This document shows, piece by piece, positions 33,138 through 41,242 of a DNA stretch of 64,000 nt; the first letter of the stretch is position 1, and each line of letters starts with the position of its first letter. The stretch is from contig NZ_JANUFF010000001.1 in the NCBI RefSeq assembly GCF_024806495.1, forward strand, positions 124,001 to 188,000, read 5' to 3'. This DNA is from Chryseobacterium sp. JUb7. GTDB lineage: Bacteria > Bacteroidota > Bacteroidia > Flavobacteriales > Weeksellaceae. A program made the position numbers and the translations under genes. The notes beneath the pieces are model-generated. The model made no database searches. It had not been told where the DNA came from and saw only the letters and a list, made by a program, of their open reading frames with translations.

Positions 33138-34094
33138 ATGTTTGAATTAACATATGATTTGGAAGATATCGATGCGAAAATCTTCTATGGAGTTAATAAC
33201 CAATATTTCAATTTAATAAAATCAAGCTTTCCAACGCTTAAAATCACCGGTAGAGATCACTTTATCTTTGCTATGGGAAATCAGGAAGCGCTTGATATAT
33301 TTAAACAAAAACTTGATGATATCGTAAAATTTATTTCCAAGAACAATTCTATCGATCTTAAAGACGTTGAAAATATATTAAATATCAAAGACGAACACGA
33401 AAAACAACTGGTTTTTGACCAGGATATTATCGTAAAGGGTGTCAATGGTAAAATTATCAAAGCTAAAACCACGAATCTTAAAAAATTAGTAAAAGAAACT
33501 GAGAAAAAAGATATGGTTTTTGCCATCGGACCTGCGGGAACCGGAAAAACGTATACCAGTGTAGCATTGGCGGCCAGAGCTTTGAGAGATAAGCAGGTGA
33601 AAAGAATCGTTCTGACAAGGCCTGCTGTAGAAGCAGGTGAGAGTTTAGGCTTTTTACCCGGAGATCTTAAAGAAAAGCTCGATCCGTATTTGCAGCCTCT
33701 GTATGACGCGCTTCGTGATATGATTCCTCATGAAAAACTGGAAGGTTTTATAGAGAAGAAGGTTATTGAAGTGGCACCATTGGCCTTCATGCGGGGAAGA
33801 ACACTTGATGATGCCTTTGTAATCCTTGATGAAGCACAGAATACAACCCATTCGCAAATGAAGATGTTTCTTACCAGAATGGGGATGAATGCTAAATTTA
33901 TCATCACCGGAGATCCAAGCCAGGTCGATTTGCCTCCGAAGCAACAATCCGGGCTTAAAGAAGCGATGAGAATTCTGAAAGATGTAAAGGAAATAGGATT
34001 TGTACACCTTACGGAAGAGGACGTGGTACGACACCCGGTAGTTAGAAAAATTATTTTAGCCTACAATGACGAAGAAAAAAGACTGAAAGATTAA
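33138..34094 (+). CDS. PhoH family ATPase
   Basis: The 318-residue protein has an N-terminal KH-like domain (about 1-110) and a P-loop ATPase domain. Walker A is GPAGTGKTY (131-139), Walker B is VILDEAQN (about 227-234), and the conserved LTRPAVEAGESLGFLPGD segment lies between (LTRPAVEAGE and FLPGDLKEK). Known members (YbeZ type) act with the ribosome and RNA processing; here no ybeY gene is nearby. It starts 131 bases from the divergent SAM-hydrolase gene and is followed by the outer-membrane cluster. Confidence 0.92.
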   Translation: MFELTYDLEDIDAKIFYGVNNQYFNLIKSSFPTLKITGRDHFIFAMGNQEALDIFKQKLDDIVKFISKNNSIDLKDVENILNIKDEHEKQLVFDQDIIVKGVNGKIIKAKTTNLKKLVKETEKKDMVFAIGPAGTGKTYTSVALAARALRDKQVKRIVLTRPAVEAGESLGFLPGDLKEKLDPYLQPLYDALRDMIPHEKLEGFIEKKVIEVAPLAFMRGRTLDDAFVILDEAQNTTHSQMKMFLTRMGMNAKFIITGDPSQVDLPPKQQSGLKEAMRILKDVKEIGFVHLTEEDVVRHPVVRKIILAYNDEEKRLKD

Positions 34095-34165
34095 ATTTAT
34101 GTTACTTAAAAGTTATGTTTAGGTAAAATGATGTTAAGGCCTATAAAACCTCATAAAATTGAGAA

Positions 34166-34173
34166 TATATTTG
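34166..34173 (+). promoter_or_regulatory. -7 element before the first beta-barrel gene
   Basis: TATATTTG lies 21 bases before the ATG at 34195. No -33 TTG at 19-21 bases. Confidence 0.45.
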
Positions 34174-34194
34174 CCGGAAATCTAAAACTTAACC

Positions 34195-34860
34195 ATGAAA
34201 AGACTTTTATCTGTTGCTTTTTTCTCTTTAACAGGGCTTTTATTAAACGCTCAACAAAATACATTCGGAATCAGAACCGGTTTAGGACGTTCAACTTTAA
34301 AAACGGACTATGCAGGATCTGATTCCGATTTTGTATCTAAAGGAAAAATCTTAGCGTATGTTTCTGTTTTTTTAGAACATAAAATTGACCCGCATTTTGC
34401 TTTGCAGGGTGAGTTGGGTATTTCGAATGTCGGAGGCCGGAACAGTTGGTATCAGGATCAGGACTTCAATGATTATAAAATAGTCAATGCGATTTCCATT
34501 GGACGGATCAATGTTCCGTTGATGGCTAAATATTATTTTAACGAAAAAATGAATATCAACGCAGGGGTAAACCTGGCTTTAAATATAGAAGCAGAAAGTA
34601 AATACAGAACAAACGGATATAACGGACTTGAACTTTTTGCCAATCTTTTATACGAAACAGAAAATATTAAAACATATGTTAAAACTTTTGAAGCCAATCC
34701 TTTTTTGGGAGCTGAGTTCCACTTTAACGACAGATTGTTTTTAGATGCACGATATGTTTTTGGGGTGTATAATGTAGGTAAGAACATTCACGGAGAAGGT
34801 TTTGAAACTTTAAAAAACAGTTTTTTACAAGTTGGAATAGGTTTTAAAATTAAAAAATGA
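34195..34860 (+). CDS. Outer-membrane beta-barrel protein 1 (porin-like)
   Basis: The 221-residue protein has a signal peptide (about 1-19, ending LLNAQ) and amphipathic strand repeats typical of an eight-stranded barrel (OMP_b-brl family). The C-terminus TLKNSFLQVGIGFKIKK is nearly the same as in the next gene, which marks the two as one subfamily. Function is unknown. It is the first of five consecutive barrel genes. Confidence 0.88.
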   Translation: MKRLLSVAFFSLTGLLLNAQQNTFGIRTGLGRSTLKTDYAGSDSDFVSKGKILAYVSVFLEHKIDPHFALQGELGISNVGGRNSWYQDQDFNDYKIVNAISIGRINVPLMAKYYFNEKMNINAGVNLALNIEAESKYRTNGYNGLELFANLLYETENIKTYVKTFEANPFLGAEFHFNDRLFLDARYVFGVYNVGKNIHGEGFETLKNSFLQVGIGFKIKK

Positions 34861-34931
34861 CATTAAAAACGTTGTTTTATAAACGTTCATATTCGTAATT
34901 GTGATTAAAATGAGTTTTATTTTTGTTAAAA

Positions 34932-34962
34932 TTTGTTAATTCCAAAAAATGTCTTAGTTTTG
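34932..34962 (+). promoter_or_regulatory. Promoter of beta-barrel gene 2
   Basis: TTTG at 34932-34935, a 19-base spacer and TAGTTTTG at 34955-34962 match the Bacteroidota consensus. The ATG is at 34991. Confidence 0.8.
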
Positions 34963-34990
34963 CGGCACATTAATTAAAAAAACTAATACA

Positions 34991-35665
34991 ATGAAGAAAA
35001 TTTTACTTCTTGCAGCGGTAGCTGTTATGGGAATTTCTGCAAATGCACAAGAATTCAAATTCGGACCTAAGGCTGGTTACTCTTTATCAATGCTTAAAGC
35101 AGAAGGTGATGGAGAATCTTATAAGTTCGACTCAAAATCAACTTTCTATGCGGGTGTTTTAGCTGAATATAAAATCAGTGATAAATTTGCTGTACAAGGG
35201 GAGGTTTTATATTCTCCACTAGGAGGGAAGCAGGAAGAATCTGTTTCTTATACTGAAATGGGAGTTACTGTAACCGGAACTCAAAAATCAGATTGGAAAT
35301 TTGGAACTGTACAGATTCCTGTAAGTGCAAAATATTATGCTACTGAAAATTTAGCTTTTGGTTTAGGTCTTAATGTAGGTATCGTTACTTCTGCAAAAGT
35401 AGAAGTTTCTGCTACAGTATCGGGATCGGCTATGGGGCAATCTTTCTCTGAGTCAACAAGTTCTACTGAAGACGTGAAGGATGAAGTTAATACGTTGAAT
35501 CTTGCTCCATTTATTGGTGCTGAGTATACATTGGAAAACGGATTGTTTTTTGATGCAAGATATAACTTAGGAGTTTCTAATCTTATTAAGAACCCGGAAG
35601 GAAACGAAACATTAAAAAATAGCTTCTTCCAGATCGGTGTAGGATTTAAGTTTGGAGGTAAATAA
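34991..35665 (+). CDS. Outer-membrane beta-barrel protein 2 (porin-like)
   Basis: The 224-residue protein has a signal peptide (about 1-20, ending ANAQ) and an all-beta mature part with strands such as FKFGPKAGYSLSML and LNLAPFIGAEYTL. The tail TLKNSFFQIGVGFKFGGK parallels the first barrel. A Ser/Thr/Glu-rich insert (about 140-160) is probably an external loop. It has its own strong promoter and its own terminator (35688), so it is expressed independently of gene 1. Confidence 0.9.
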   Translation: MKKILLLAAVAVMGISANAQEFKFGPKAGYSLSMLKAEGDGESYKFDSKSTFYAGVLAEYKISDKFAVQGEVLYSPLGGKQEESVSYTEMGVTVTGTQKSDWKFGTVQIPVSAKYYATENLAFGLGLNVGIVTSAKVEVSATVSGSAMGQSFSESTSSTEDVKDEVNTLNLAPFIGAEYTLENGLFFDARYNLGVSNLIKNPEGNETLKNSFFQIGVGFKFGGK

Positions 35666-35687
35666 TATTTTTTTCCTTTAAAAATAT

Positions 35688-35716
35688 AAAGCGGTACAAA
35701 ATTTGTACCGCTTTTT
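35688..35716 (+). terminator. Terminator of beta-barrel gene 2
   Basis: A 13-bp arm pair (AAAGCGGTACAAA with TTTGTACCGCTTT) around one base is followed by T; the tight loop probably opens to about 5 bases. Confidence 0.85.
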
Positions 35717-35796
35717 CGTTGTATTAAATAATATGATACTTTAATTTTCTACTTATGTAGAAGATTTTAATTTCAATATTTAAAAGTTATTAAAAA

Positions 35797-36306
35797 ATGA
35801 AAAAACTATTATTGTTGGGTGCTTTTGCACTGTTGGGAGGTGCAATGCAGGCACAGGAAGGATTTAGATTAGGAGGTCATGTGGGTGCTCCACTAGGTGA
35901 TGCAAGTGATGCGGCGAGTGTTACATTAGGTATTGATGCTGCTTACATGTGGAACATTACTAAAGGATTGGATATTGGGGTTACTACCGGATACTCTCAT
36001 TTTTTCGGAAAGGATCATGTGGATGATTTTGGTTTTGTACCTGTTGCTGCTTCTGCAAAATATAAGTTCAATAAGATTCCGCTTTTTGTAGGATTGGATT
36101 TGGGAGCAGCTATTTCTACAAGAGATTATATCAATAGTGGCTTATATGTGGCACCAAGAGTAGGATATCAAATGAAGAAGGCTGAATTATATTTAGGATT
36201 CCAGAATATTGGAAGCAAATATAAAGATCATGGCTATTACTGGCATGGTGACGACAGATTTAATTTCGGAGCCGTTAACTTCGGAGCCAATTTCTTCTTA
36301 AATTAA
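35797..36306 (+). CDS. Outer-membrane beta-barrel protein 3
   Basis: The 169-residue protein has a signal peptide (about 1-20, ending AMQAQ) and a short barrel with strands such as ISTRDYINSGLYVAPRVGY and VNFGANFFLN at the C-terminus. It lacks the TLKNSF tail of genes 1 and 2 and is the smallest of the set. I found no -7 element of consensus quality in the 80 bases before it. Terminators flank it on both sides. Confidence 0.85.
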   Translation: MKKLLLLGAFALLGGAMQAQEGFRLGGHVGAPLGDASDAASVTLGIDAAYMWNITKGLDIGVTTGYSHFFGKDHVDDFGFVPVAASAKYKFNKIPLFVGLDLGAAISTRDYINSGLYVAPRVGYQMKKAELYLGFQNIGSKYKDHGYYWHGDDRFNFGAVNFGANFFLN

Positions 36307-36329
36307 GAATATTAAAAAATAAGAATTTT

Positions 36330-36359
36330 AACACTCCAATTGAAAAATTGGAGTGTTTT
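36330..36359 (+). terminator. Terminator of beta-barrel gene 3
   Basis: A perfect 12-bp stem (AACACTCCAATT with AATTGGAGTGTT), loop GAAA and a T tail. Confidence 0.88.
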
Positions 36360-36481
36360 CATTTAAAATTTTACAAAAAAGTTAAAAGCCTTTATTTAAT
36401 ACGCTTTACAGCCGAAAATCGCTAATATTTACCAATGATATTAATCACATTAACAAATTTTAATATTACGTTAACCCAGTG

Positions 36482-36489
36482 TAATTTTG
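36482..36489 (+). promoter_or_regulatory. -7 element of beta-barrel gene 4
   Basis: TAATTTTG lies 28 bases before the ATG at 36518. A TTG at the right distance was not seen. Confidence 0.5.
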
Positions 36490-36517
36490 CCCTCAGAAAG
36501 TATTAAAATTTTTTAAA

Positions 36518-37126
36518 ATGAAAAAAGTATTATTAGCGGGTGCTATTGCACTGTTCGGTTTATCTAATGCTCAGATTGCTAAAGGAACTACGTATGTATC
36601 AGGAACTTTGAGCTATTCTTCTACTGAAAACAACAACACAGACAATAAAGTAAACGAATTGAAATTAGTTCCTACTGTAGGTTACTTCGTAGGTACTAAC
36701 CTAGCTGTTGGGGTTGGAGTAGGTTATACAAACTCTTCAGACAAAACTGAAACTGCTGCAGGATATGATAAATTCACTAAGTCTGCTTTCGTAGTAGAGC
36801 CTTTCGTAAGAAAGTACTGGACTTTAGGTGAGAAATTATATATCTTCGGTCAGTTATCAGTTCCTATGGAGTTCGGAAACGACAAGAATGAAGTTTCTAC
36901 TGCAGCTGCTACAGTTTCTACAAAAGACAAATTCAACTCTTTCGGAGTTTCAATCAAACCAGGTCTTGATTATTTCTTGAACAAAAACTGGACAATTGAA
37001 GCTACAATCGGAGATTTCGGATATAGCAACTTCAAGTACAAAGAAGCTAAAAGTGTAGATAACTACAGATTCGGTCTTGATTTAGCATCTGTTGGTATCG
37101 GTGTAAAATATGTTTTTGCTAAGTAA
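36518..37126 (+). CDS. Outer-membrane beta-barrel protein 4
   Basis: The 202-residue protein starts with a signal peptide almost the same as that of gene 5 (MKKVLLAGAIALFGLSNAQ). The mature part is all-beta, with VGYFVGTNLAVGVGVGYTN and GVSIKPGLDYFLNKNWTI segments, and ends in VGIGVKYVFAK. The codon use and Gly/Lys/Phe-rich strands fit a highly expressed small porin-like protein. Genes 4 and 5 look like a recent duplication relative to genes 1-3. Confidence 0.88.
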   Translation: MKKVLLAGAIALFGLSNAQIAKGTTYVSGTLSYSSTENNNTDNKVNELKLVPTVGYFVGTNLAVGVGVGYTNSSDKTETAAGYDKFTKSAFVVEPFVRKYWTLGEKLYIFGQLSVPMEFGNDKNEVSTAAATVSTKDKFNSFGVSIKPGLDYFLNKNWTIEATIGDFGYSNFKYKEAKSVDNYRFGLDLASVGIGVKYVFAK

Positions 37127-37150
37127 TCAGCAATAAAGCATACATAAAAT

Positions 37151-37178
37151 AAAGTCCTAAGTTTTCTTAGGGCTTTTT
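37151..37178 (+). terminator. Terminator of beta-barrel gene 4
   Basis: AAAGTCCTAAG pairs with CTTAGGGCTTT (one G.U), loop TTTT, T tail. Confidence 0.82.
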
Positions 37179-37211
37179 GTACATATTAAAACAAACATTA
37201 ATTAAAAAATC

Positions 37212-37847
37212 ATGAAAAAACTTTTACTAGCTGGTGCAGTTGCACTTTTTGGATTATCAAATGCCCAAATGACTAAAGGTGACTGGGTAGTGAGTGGAAA
37301 CACTGGATTAGGCTTCAACAATGTTTCAACTACAATTAAAGTTGGAGATCAGTCTGTGGACGGTCCTAAAGTAAATACATTCTCTATTTCTCCTTCAGTA
37401 GGATATTTCGTTATTGATAAATTGGCTGTAGGTATCGAATTGGGATATGTAAACGCTACTACAAAATACCAAGGTGCTAAATCTAAAACAAGCAACTTCT
37501 CAGTAATGCCTACGGCTACTTATTATTTTACAAATTCTAGCAAATTGGTTCCTTTCTTAGGAGCGGGGATCGGATATGCTTCTGTAAAAAATAGTAATGA
37601 TGCCAACTTTATGGGTTCTGTTGTTTCCAGTGAAACGACTACGGATGGTCTTGCCTGGAAAGTAAAAGGAGGAGTAACGTATATGGCGACTCAGTCTTTA
37701 GGGATTAACTTAGGTGTTTCTTACGATCAGTTTTCAAACAAAGAAACGATCATGAATACAGATGTTAAAACTAATGTAAAAACTTTCGGTGTAAACGTAG
37801 GTTTCTCTTATTTCATCAAAGCTAAAGCTCAGAAATCGGATAAATAA
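37212..37847 (+). CDS. Outer-membrane beta-barrel protein 5
   Basis: The 211-residue protein has the signal peptide MKKLLLAGAVALFGLSNAQ and strands such as VGYFVIDKLAVGIELGYVN and KLVPFLGAGIGYASV. It ends FGVNVGFSYFIKAKAQKSD, with a lysine-rich tail after the last strand, which is unusual for a barrel and leaves the final aromatic residue internal. It has no clear promoter of its own and may depend on readthrough from gene 4. It converges with ffh at a shared terminator. Confidence 0.88.
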   Translation: MKKLLLAGAVALFGLSNAQMTKGDWVVSGNTGLGFNNVSTTIKVGDQSVDGPKVNTFSISPSVGYFVIDKLAVGIELGYVNATTKYQGAKSKTSNFSVMPTATYYFTNSSKLVPFLGAGIGYASVKNSNDANFMGSVVSSETTTDGLAWKVKGGVTYMATQSLGINLGVSYDQFSNKETIMNTDVKTNVKTFGVNVGFSYFIKAKAQKSDK

Positions 37848-37872
37848 TCATCTTATTTTAAGATAAAAAACA

Positions 37873-37902
37873 AAACTCCGACTCAGTATTGAGTCGGAGT
37901 TT
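37873..37902. terminator. Bidirectional terminator between barrel gene 5 and ffh
   Basis: A perfect 13-bp stem (AAACTCCGACTCA with TGAGTCGGAGTTT) with loop GTAT and T-rich flanks on both strands. Confidence 0.88.
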
Positions 37903-37927
37903 ATATTTTGAATTGTTTTAGTTAAAA

Positions 37928-39289
37928 TTATTTCCCAAACATTCCACCCATTCCAGGCATATTTGGCATTTTGCTCATCATCTGCATCATTTGCTTTCCT
38001 TGTGGCCCCTGCATCATCTTCATCATTTTACCCATCTGATCGAATTGCTTCATCAGTTGGTTTACATCTTCCACTTTTCTTCCTGCACCTTTTGCAATTC
38101 TGCTTTTTCTTTGAGTATTGATAATTGAAGGTCTTCTTCTTTCATCCGGAGTCATAGAATAAATGATCGCTTCAATGTGCTTAAATGCATCATCACTGAT
38201 TTCAACATCCTTGATTGCTTTTCCAACTCCCGGAATCATTCCCATCAAATCTTTCATGTTACCCATTTTCTTGATTTGATTAATTTGCTTTAGGAAATCG
38301 TCAAAACCAAATTCGTTTTTAGCGATTTTCTTATGGAGTTTTTTAGCTTCCTCTTCATCAAACTGCTCCTGAGCTCTTTCTACTAAGGAAACAACGTCTC
38401 CCATTCCCAGGATTCTGTCTGCCATCCTTTCTGGGTAGAAAAGATCTAAAGCTTCCATTTTCTCACCTGTAGAAATAAATTTGATTGGTTTTTCAACCAC
38501 AGAACGGATCGTTAACGCAGCTCCACCACGAGTATCACCGTCTAATTTCGTTAAAACAACTCCGTCAAAATTCAACGTATCATTGAACGCTTTTGCCGTA
38601 TTTACAGCATCCTGACCCGTCATTGAGTCAACAACGAATAAAGTTTCGTTAGGTGTAATCGTAGAATGAACGGTTTTAATTTCCTTCATCATCTGCTCAT
38701 CAATCGCCAAACGACCTGCTGTATCCACGATCACAACATCGTGACCATTAGATTTAGCAAAATTAATTGCGTTTTGAGAGATGCTTGAAGGATCCATAGA
38801 ACCTTCTTCCGTGAAAACAGGAACCCCGATTTGCCCGCCTAAAACTTTAAGCTGATCAATCGCAGCCGGACGATAAACGTCACACGCTACCAAAAGAGGT
38901 TTTTTATTTCTTTTTGTTTTTAAATAATTCGCTAATTTTCCTGAGAAAGTAGTCTTACCAGAACCCTGAAGACCTGCAATAAGAATCACAGAAGGTTTTC
39001 CCGAAAGATTAATACCTTCCTGAGAACCTCCCATAAGGCCTACCAATTCGTCGTGAACAATTTTTGTCATCAACTGTCCCGGAGTAAGCGATGTAAGAAC
39101 ATTTTCTCCTAATGCTTTATCCTGAACTCTTTTGGTAAGATCTTTGGCAACTTTATAATTAACATCGGCATCCACCAATGCTCTACGAATCTCTTTTACG
39201 GTTTCCGCAACATTGATTTCCGTGATTTTTCCTCTTCCTGAAATATTATGAAGCGCTTTGTCTAATTTATCCTGTAAACTATTAAACAT
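37928..39289 (-). CDS. ffh: Signal recognition particle protein Ffh (SRP54)
   Basis: Ffh binds signal sequences at the ribosome and targets them to the membrane with its receptor FtsY and 4.5S RNA. The 453-residue protein has the N domain (1-95), the GTPase G domain with G1 GLQGSGKTT (106-114), DVYRPAA (about 137-143) and DTAGR (about 191-195), and a Met-rich M domain from about 330 ending in a Met/Gly tail. The length is normal. It is convergent with the barrel cluster and divergent from the gene at 39397. Confidence 0.97.
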   Translation of the reverse strand: MFNSLQDKLDKALHNISGRGKITEINVAETVKEIRRALVDADVNYKVAKDLTKRVQDKALGENVLTSLTPGQLMTKIVHDELVGLMGGSQEGINLSGKPSVILIAGLQGSGKTTFSGKLANYLKTKRNKKPLLVACDVYRPAAIDQLKVLGGQIGVPVFTEEGSMDPSSISQNAINFAKSNGHDVVIVDTAGRLAIDEQMMKEIKTVHSTITPNETLFVVDSMTGQDAVNTAKAFNDTLNFDGVVLTKLDGDTRGGAALTIRSVVEKPIKFISTGEKMEALDLFYPERMADRILGMGDVVSLVERAQEQFDEEEAKKLHKKIAKNEFGFDDFLKQINQIKKMGNMKDLMGMIPGVGKAIKDVEISDDAFKHIEAIIYSMTPDERRRPSIINTQRKSRIAKGAGRKVEDVNQLMKQFDQMGKMMKMMQGPQGKQMMQMMSKMPNMPGMGGMFGK

Positions 39290-39312
39290 ATGTATTGTAA
39301 ATTATAGGTTTG

Positions 39313-39320
39313 CAAAAATA
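39313..39320 (-). promoter_or_regulatory. -7 element of ffh
   Basis: Read on the minus strand it is TATTTTTG, 23 bases before the ATG; no clear -33. Confidence 0.45.
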
Positions 39321-39359
39321 AGGAATTTTTAATAATATATATTATATAAGGTGTTGAGA

Positions 39360-39392
39360 TTTGTTTTTCTTTGGATTATAATTTTATTTTTG
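39360..39392 (+). promoter_or_regulatory. Promoter of the small membrane protein gene, near-leaderless
   Basis: TTTG at 39360-39363, a 21-base spacer and TATTTTTG at 39385-39392. The ATG at 39397 is only 4 bases downstream, so the transcript should start at or within the first codon. Confidence 0.6.
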
Positions 39393-39396
39393 CAAA

Positions 39397-39669
39397 ATGA
39401 ATCTATGGGATAATTTGATTGTTATACTTTTGATAGCAGTATTTAATATTGTGGTATATATAATATTTAAAAAATATTTTTATAATAAACAAGATGCGGG
39501 CATGAGATTTCTTGCGGTAAACATTTCTAAGGATATTATATGGTTAATTATTTCTTTGGCAATTGTAGACAAGACAAGAGATAATTTTCTGTTTATTGTT
39601 ATTTGCTTTATTATAGCATCATTCCTTATATATATACCTATAATAAAACTCATTAACAAATCTCAATAA
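39397..39669 (+). CDS. Small membrane protein at the AtpI position
   Basis: I do not recognise the family of this 90-residue protein. It has three or four hydrophobic segments (about 6-24, 45-58, 63-85) with few charges between them. It lies directly upstream of atpB, where many bacteria encode AtpI/AtpZ, small four-helix proteins that help assemble the c-ring. No AtpI sequence signature is recognisable, so the link rests on position and topology only. An AT-rich hairpin after it and a separate atpB promoter show that it can be expressed apart from the ATPase operon. Confidence 0.7.
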   Translation: MNLWDNLIVILLIAVFNIVVYIIFKKYFYNKQDAGMRFLAVNISKDIIWLIISLAIVDKTRDNFLFIVICFIIASFLIYIPIIKLINKSQ

Positions 39670-39697
39670 AATTGATGATAAAAATCAATTTTTAATA

Positions 39698-39728
39698 TTG
39701 GTAAAGTTTAATAAAATCGATATATTTG
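39698..39728 (+). promoter_or_regulatory. Promoter of the ATP synthase operon
   Basis: TTG at 39698-39700, a 20-base spacer and TATATTTG at 39721-39728 match the Bacteroidota consensus. The ATG of atpB is at 39749. An AT-rich hairpin (AAATTGAT/ATCAATTT, about 39671-39693) lies just upstream. Confidence 0.82.
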
Positions 39729-39748
39729 CACACGATTAAAAAAGAGAT

Positions 39749-40876
39749 ATGAACAGAAAAATTTCTTCATTATTTTTCGCATTTTTATTTGTGTTTATTA
39801 GCAGTTTAGCTAGTGCGCAGCATGAATCAGAGGGTGAAAAATCAGCTGAAAAAGTAGAGCACAAAGAAGCGGGAGAGAGCTTCAATGCAACCAAGATGAT
39901 CATGGAACACATTGGTGATTCAAACGAATGGCATTTATGGACTACAAAAGATGATAGTGGTGAAGAGCATCACGTTTCTGTTCCTTTGCCTGTGATTATT
40001 AAGGATAATTCGGGATGGCATACTTTTCTTTCTAGCAGTATTGCTCACGGTCACGAACATGATGGGTATACTTTAGAAGAAGGTCAGGTGGTTTCTACTA
40101 AAGGAATTGAAAAAGCAACTTTATTTTCAATCATCAGTGGAAAACAAAAAGCAGATCAGGTATTCTTTGATCTTTCAATTACAAAGAATGCGGCTTCCAT
40201 GCTATTGTCAGTAGTTTTCATGGCATTTATATTTATAGGAATGGCTAGAAACTACAAAAAGTCTCAACTGCCAAGAGGAGCTGGGAAATTATTAGAGCCT
40301 GTTATTGTATTTATCAGAGACGAGGTGGCTATTCCAAACATCGGGTCTGTTAAATATAAAAGATACATGCCTTATTTATTGACTGCATTCTTCTTTATCT
40401 GGTTTAACAACTTATTTGGGTTGATTCCTTTCTTCCCTTTTGGAGCAAATCTTACAGGTAATATCGCAATCACTGCGGTTTTAGCAATCATTACATTGTT
40501 AATTACATTATTCAGTGCTAATAAAGATTACTGGAAACACATCTTTATGCCACCGGTTCCGCTTTTATTGTATCCTATTATGGTTCCAATTGAAATTATC
40601 GGGATCTTTACAAAGCCTTTTGCTTTAATGATGCGACTTTTCGCTAACGTTACAGCGGGACATATTATGATCTTGGCGATCATTTCATTGATCTTCATTT
40701 TCAAATCTCCGTTCTTAGGATTTGCATCTGTACCATTGGCATTATTTGTTTCAGTACTGGAGTTATTGGTAGCTGCATTACAGGCATATATTTTCACCGT
40801 ATTATCAGCATTATTTATTGGTATCGCTGTAGCGGAACACGAGCATGAGCACGGACACGAAGAGCACGCTCACTAA
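39749..40876 (+). CDS. atpB: ATP synthase F0 subunit a
   Basis: Subunit a forms the proton half-channels next to the c-ring. The 375-residue protein is much longer than the 271 of Escherichia coli because it has a signal peptide (about 1-23, ending ASAQ) and a His/Glu-rich periplasmic domain (about 24-150), as is usual in Bacteroidota. The membrane part (from about 155) has the essential Arg in LMMRLFANVTAGH. The C-terminus is a His/Glu run (EHEHEHGHEEHAH) which could bind metal; this is noted, not proven. It opens atpB-E-F-H-x-A-G. Confidence 0.96.
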   Translation: MNRKISSLFFAFLFVFISSLASAQHESEGEKSAEKVEHKEAGESFNATKMIMEHIGDSNEWHLWTTKDDSGEEHHVSVPLPVIIKDNSGWHTFLSSSIAHGHEHDGYTLEEGQVVSTKGIEKATLFSIISGKQKADQVFFDLSITKNAASMLLSVVFMAFIFIGMARNYKKSQLPRGAGKLLEPVIVFIRDEVAIPNIGSVKYKRYMPYLLTAFFFIWFNNLFGLIPFFPFGANLTGNIAITAVLAIITLLITLFSANKDYWKHIFMPPVPLLLYPIMVPIEIIGIFTKPFALMMRLFANVTAGHIMILAIISLIFIFKSPFLGFASVPLALFVSVLELLVAALQAYIFTVLSALFIGIAVAEHEHEHGHEEHAH

Positions 40877-40923
40877 TTAAAACAAAATTTAAAATAATTT
40901 TTAACTAATATAATTTATTTATT

Positions 40924-41142
40924 ATGGATTTATCAACTGGAGCAGGATTAATTTACGTAGGTATCGGTTTAGCAGTACTAGGTGTAGGTCTAGGTATCGG
41001 TAAAATCGGTGGGCATGCAATGGATGCTATCGCTAGACAACCTGAGCAAGCTGGTAAGATTCAAGGAGCAATGCTTATTGCTGCTGGTCTTATTGAAGGT
41101 GCTGGTCTTATCGCGATTATCTTTGGTGCTTTCATCAAGTAA
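40924..41142 (+). CDS. atpE: ATP synthase F0 subunit c
   Basis: The 72-residue proteolipid is two helices joined by the polar ARQPE loop (38-41). The ion-binding carboxylate is Glu58 in GLIEGAGLIA. The residues that mark sodium-type rings (a Gln in helix 1 and Ser/Thr after the Glu) are absent, so a proton ring is expected. It follows atpB after 47 bases, and a stem-loop lies between it and atpF, which may matter because c is needed in several copies per complex. Confidence 0.97.
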   Translation: MDLSTGAGLIYVGIGLAVLGVGLGIGKIGGHAMDAIARQPEQAGKIQGAMLIAAGLIEGAGLIAIIFGAFIK

Positions 41143-41159
41143 TCTATCCTCAAAAAAAC

Positions 41160-41200
41160 ATTCTTAGCAGTGAAGCGGTTGGCTGCTGCTAAGAATTTTA
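41160..41200 (+). terminator. Stem-loop after atpE (possible attenuator or stabiliser)
   Basis: A perfect 11-bp stem (ATTCTTAGCAG with CTGCTAAGAAT) with a 15-base loop is followed by TTTTA. It lies inside the operon, in the 100-base gap between atpE and atpF, so it is either a weak terminator or an end that protects upstream mRNA. Confidence 0.65.
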
Positions 41201-41242
41201 AAAACAATCCATAAAATAACACTTAAAAAAGAATTTACAGAT

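Noticed and set aside
34128..34322. Frame before and into beta-barrel gene 1
   Set aside because: It spans the promoter region and the signal peptide of the true gene in another frame.
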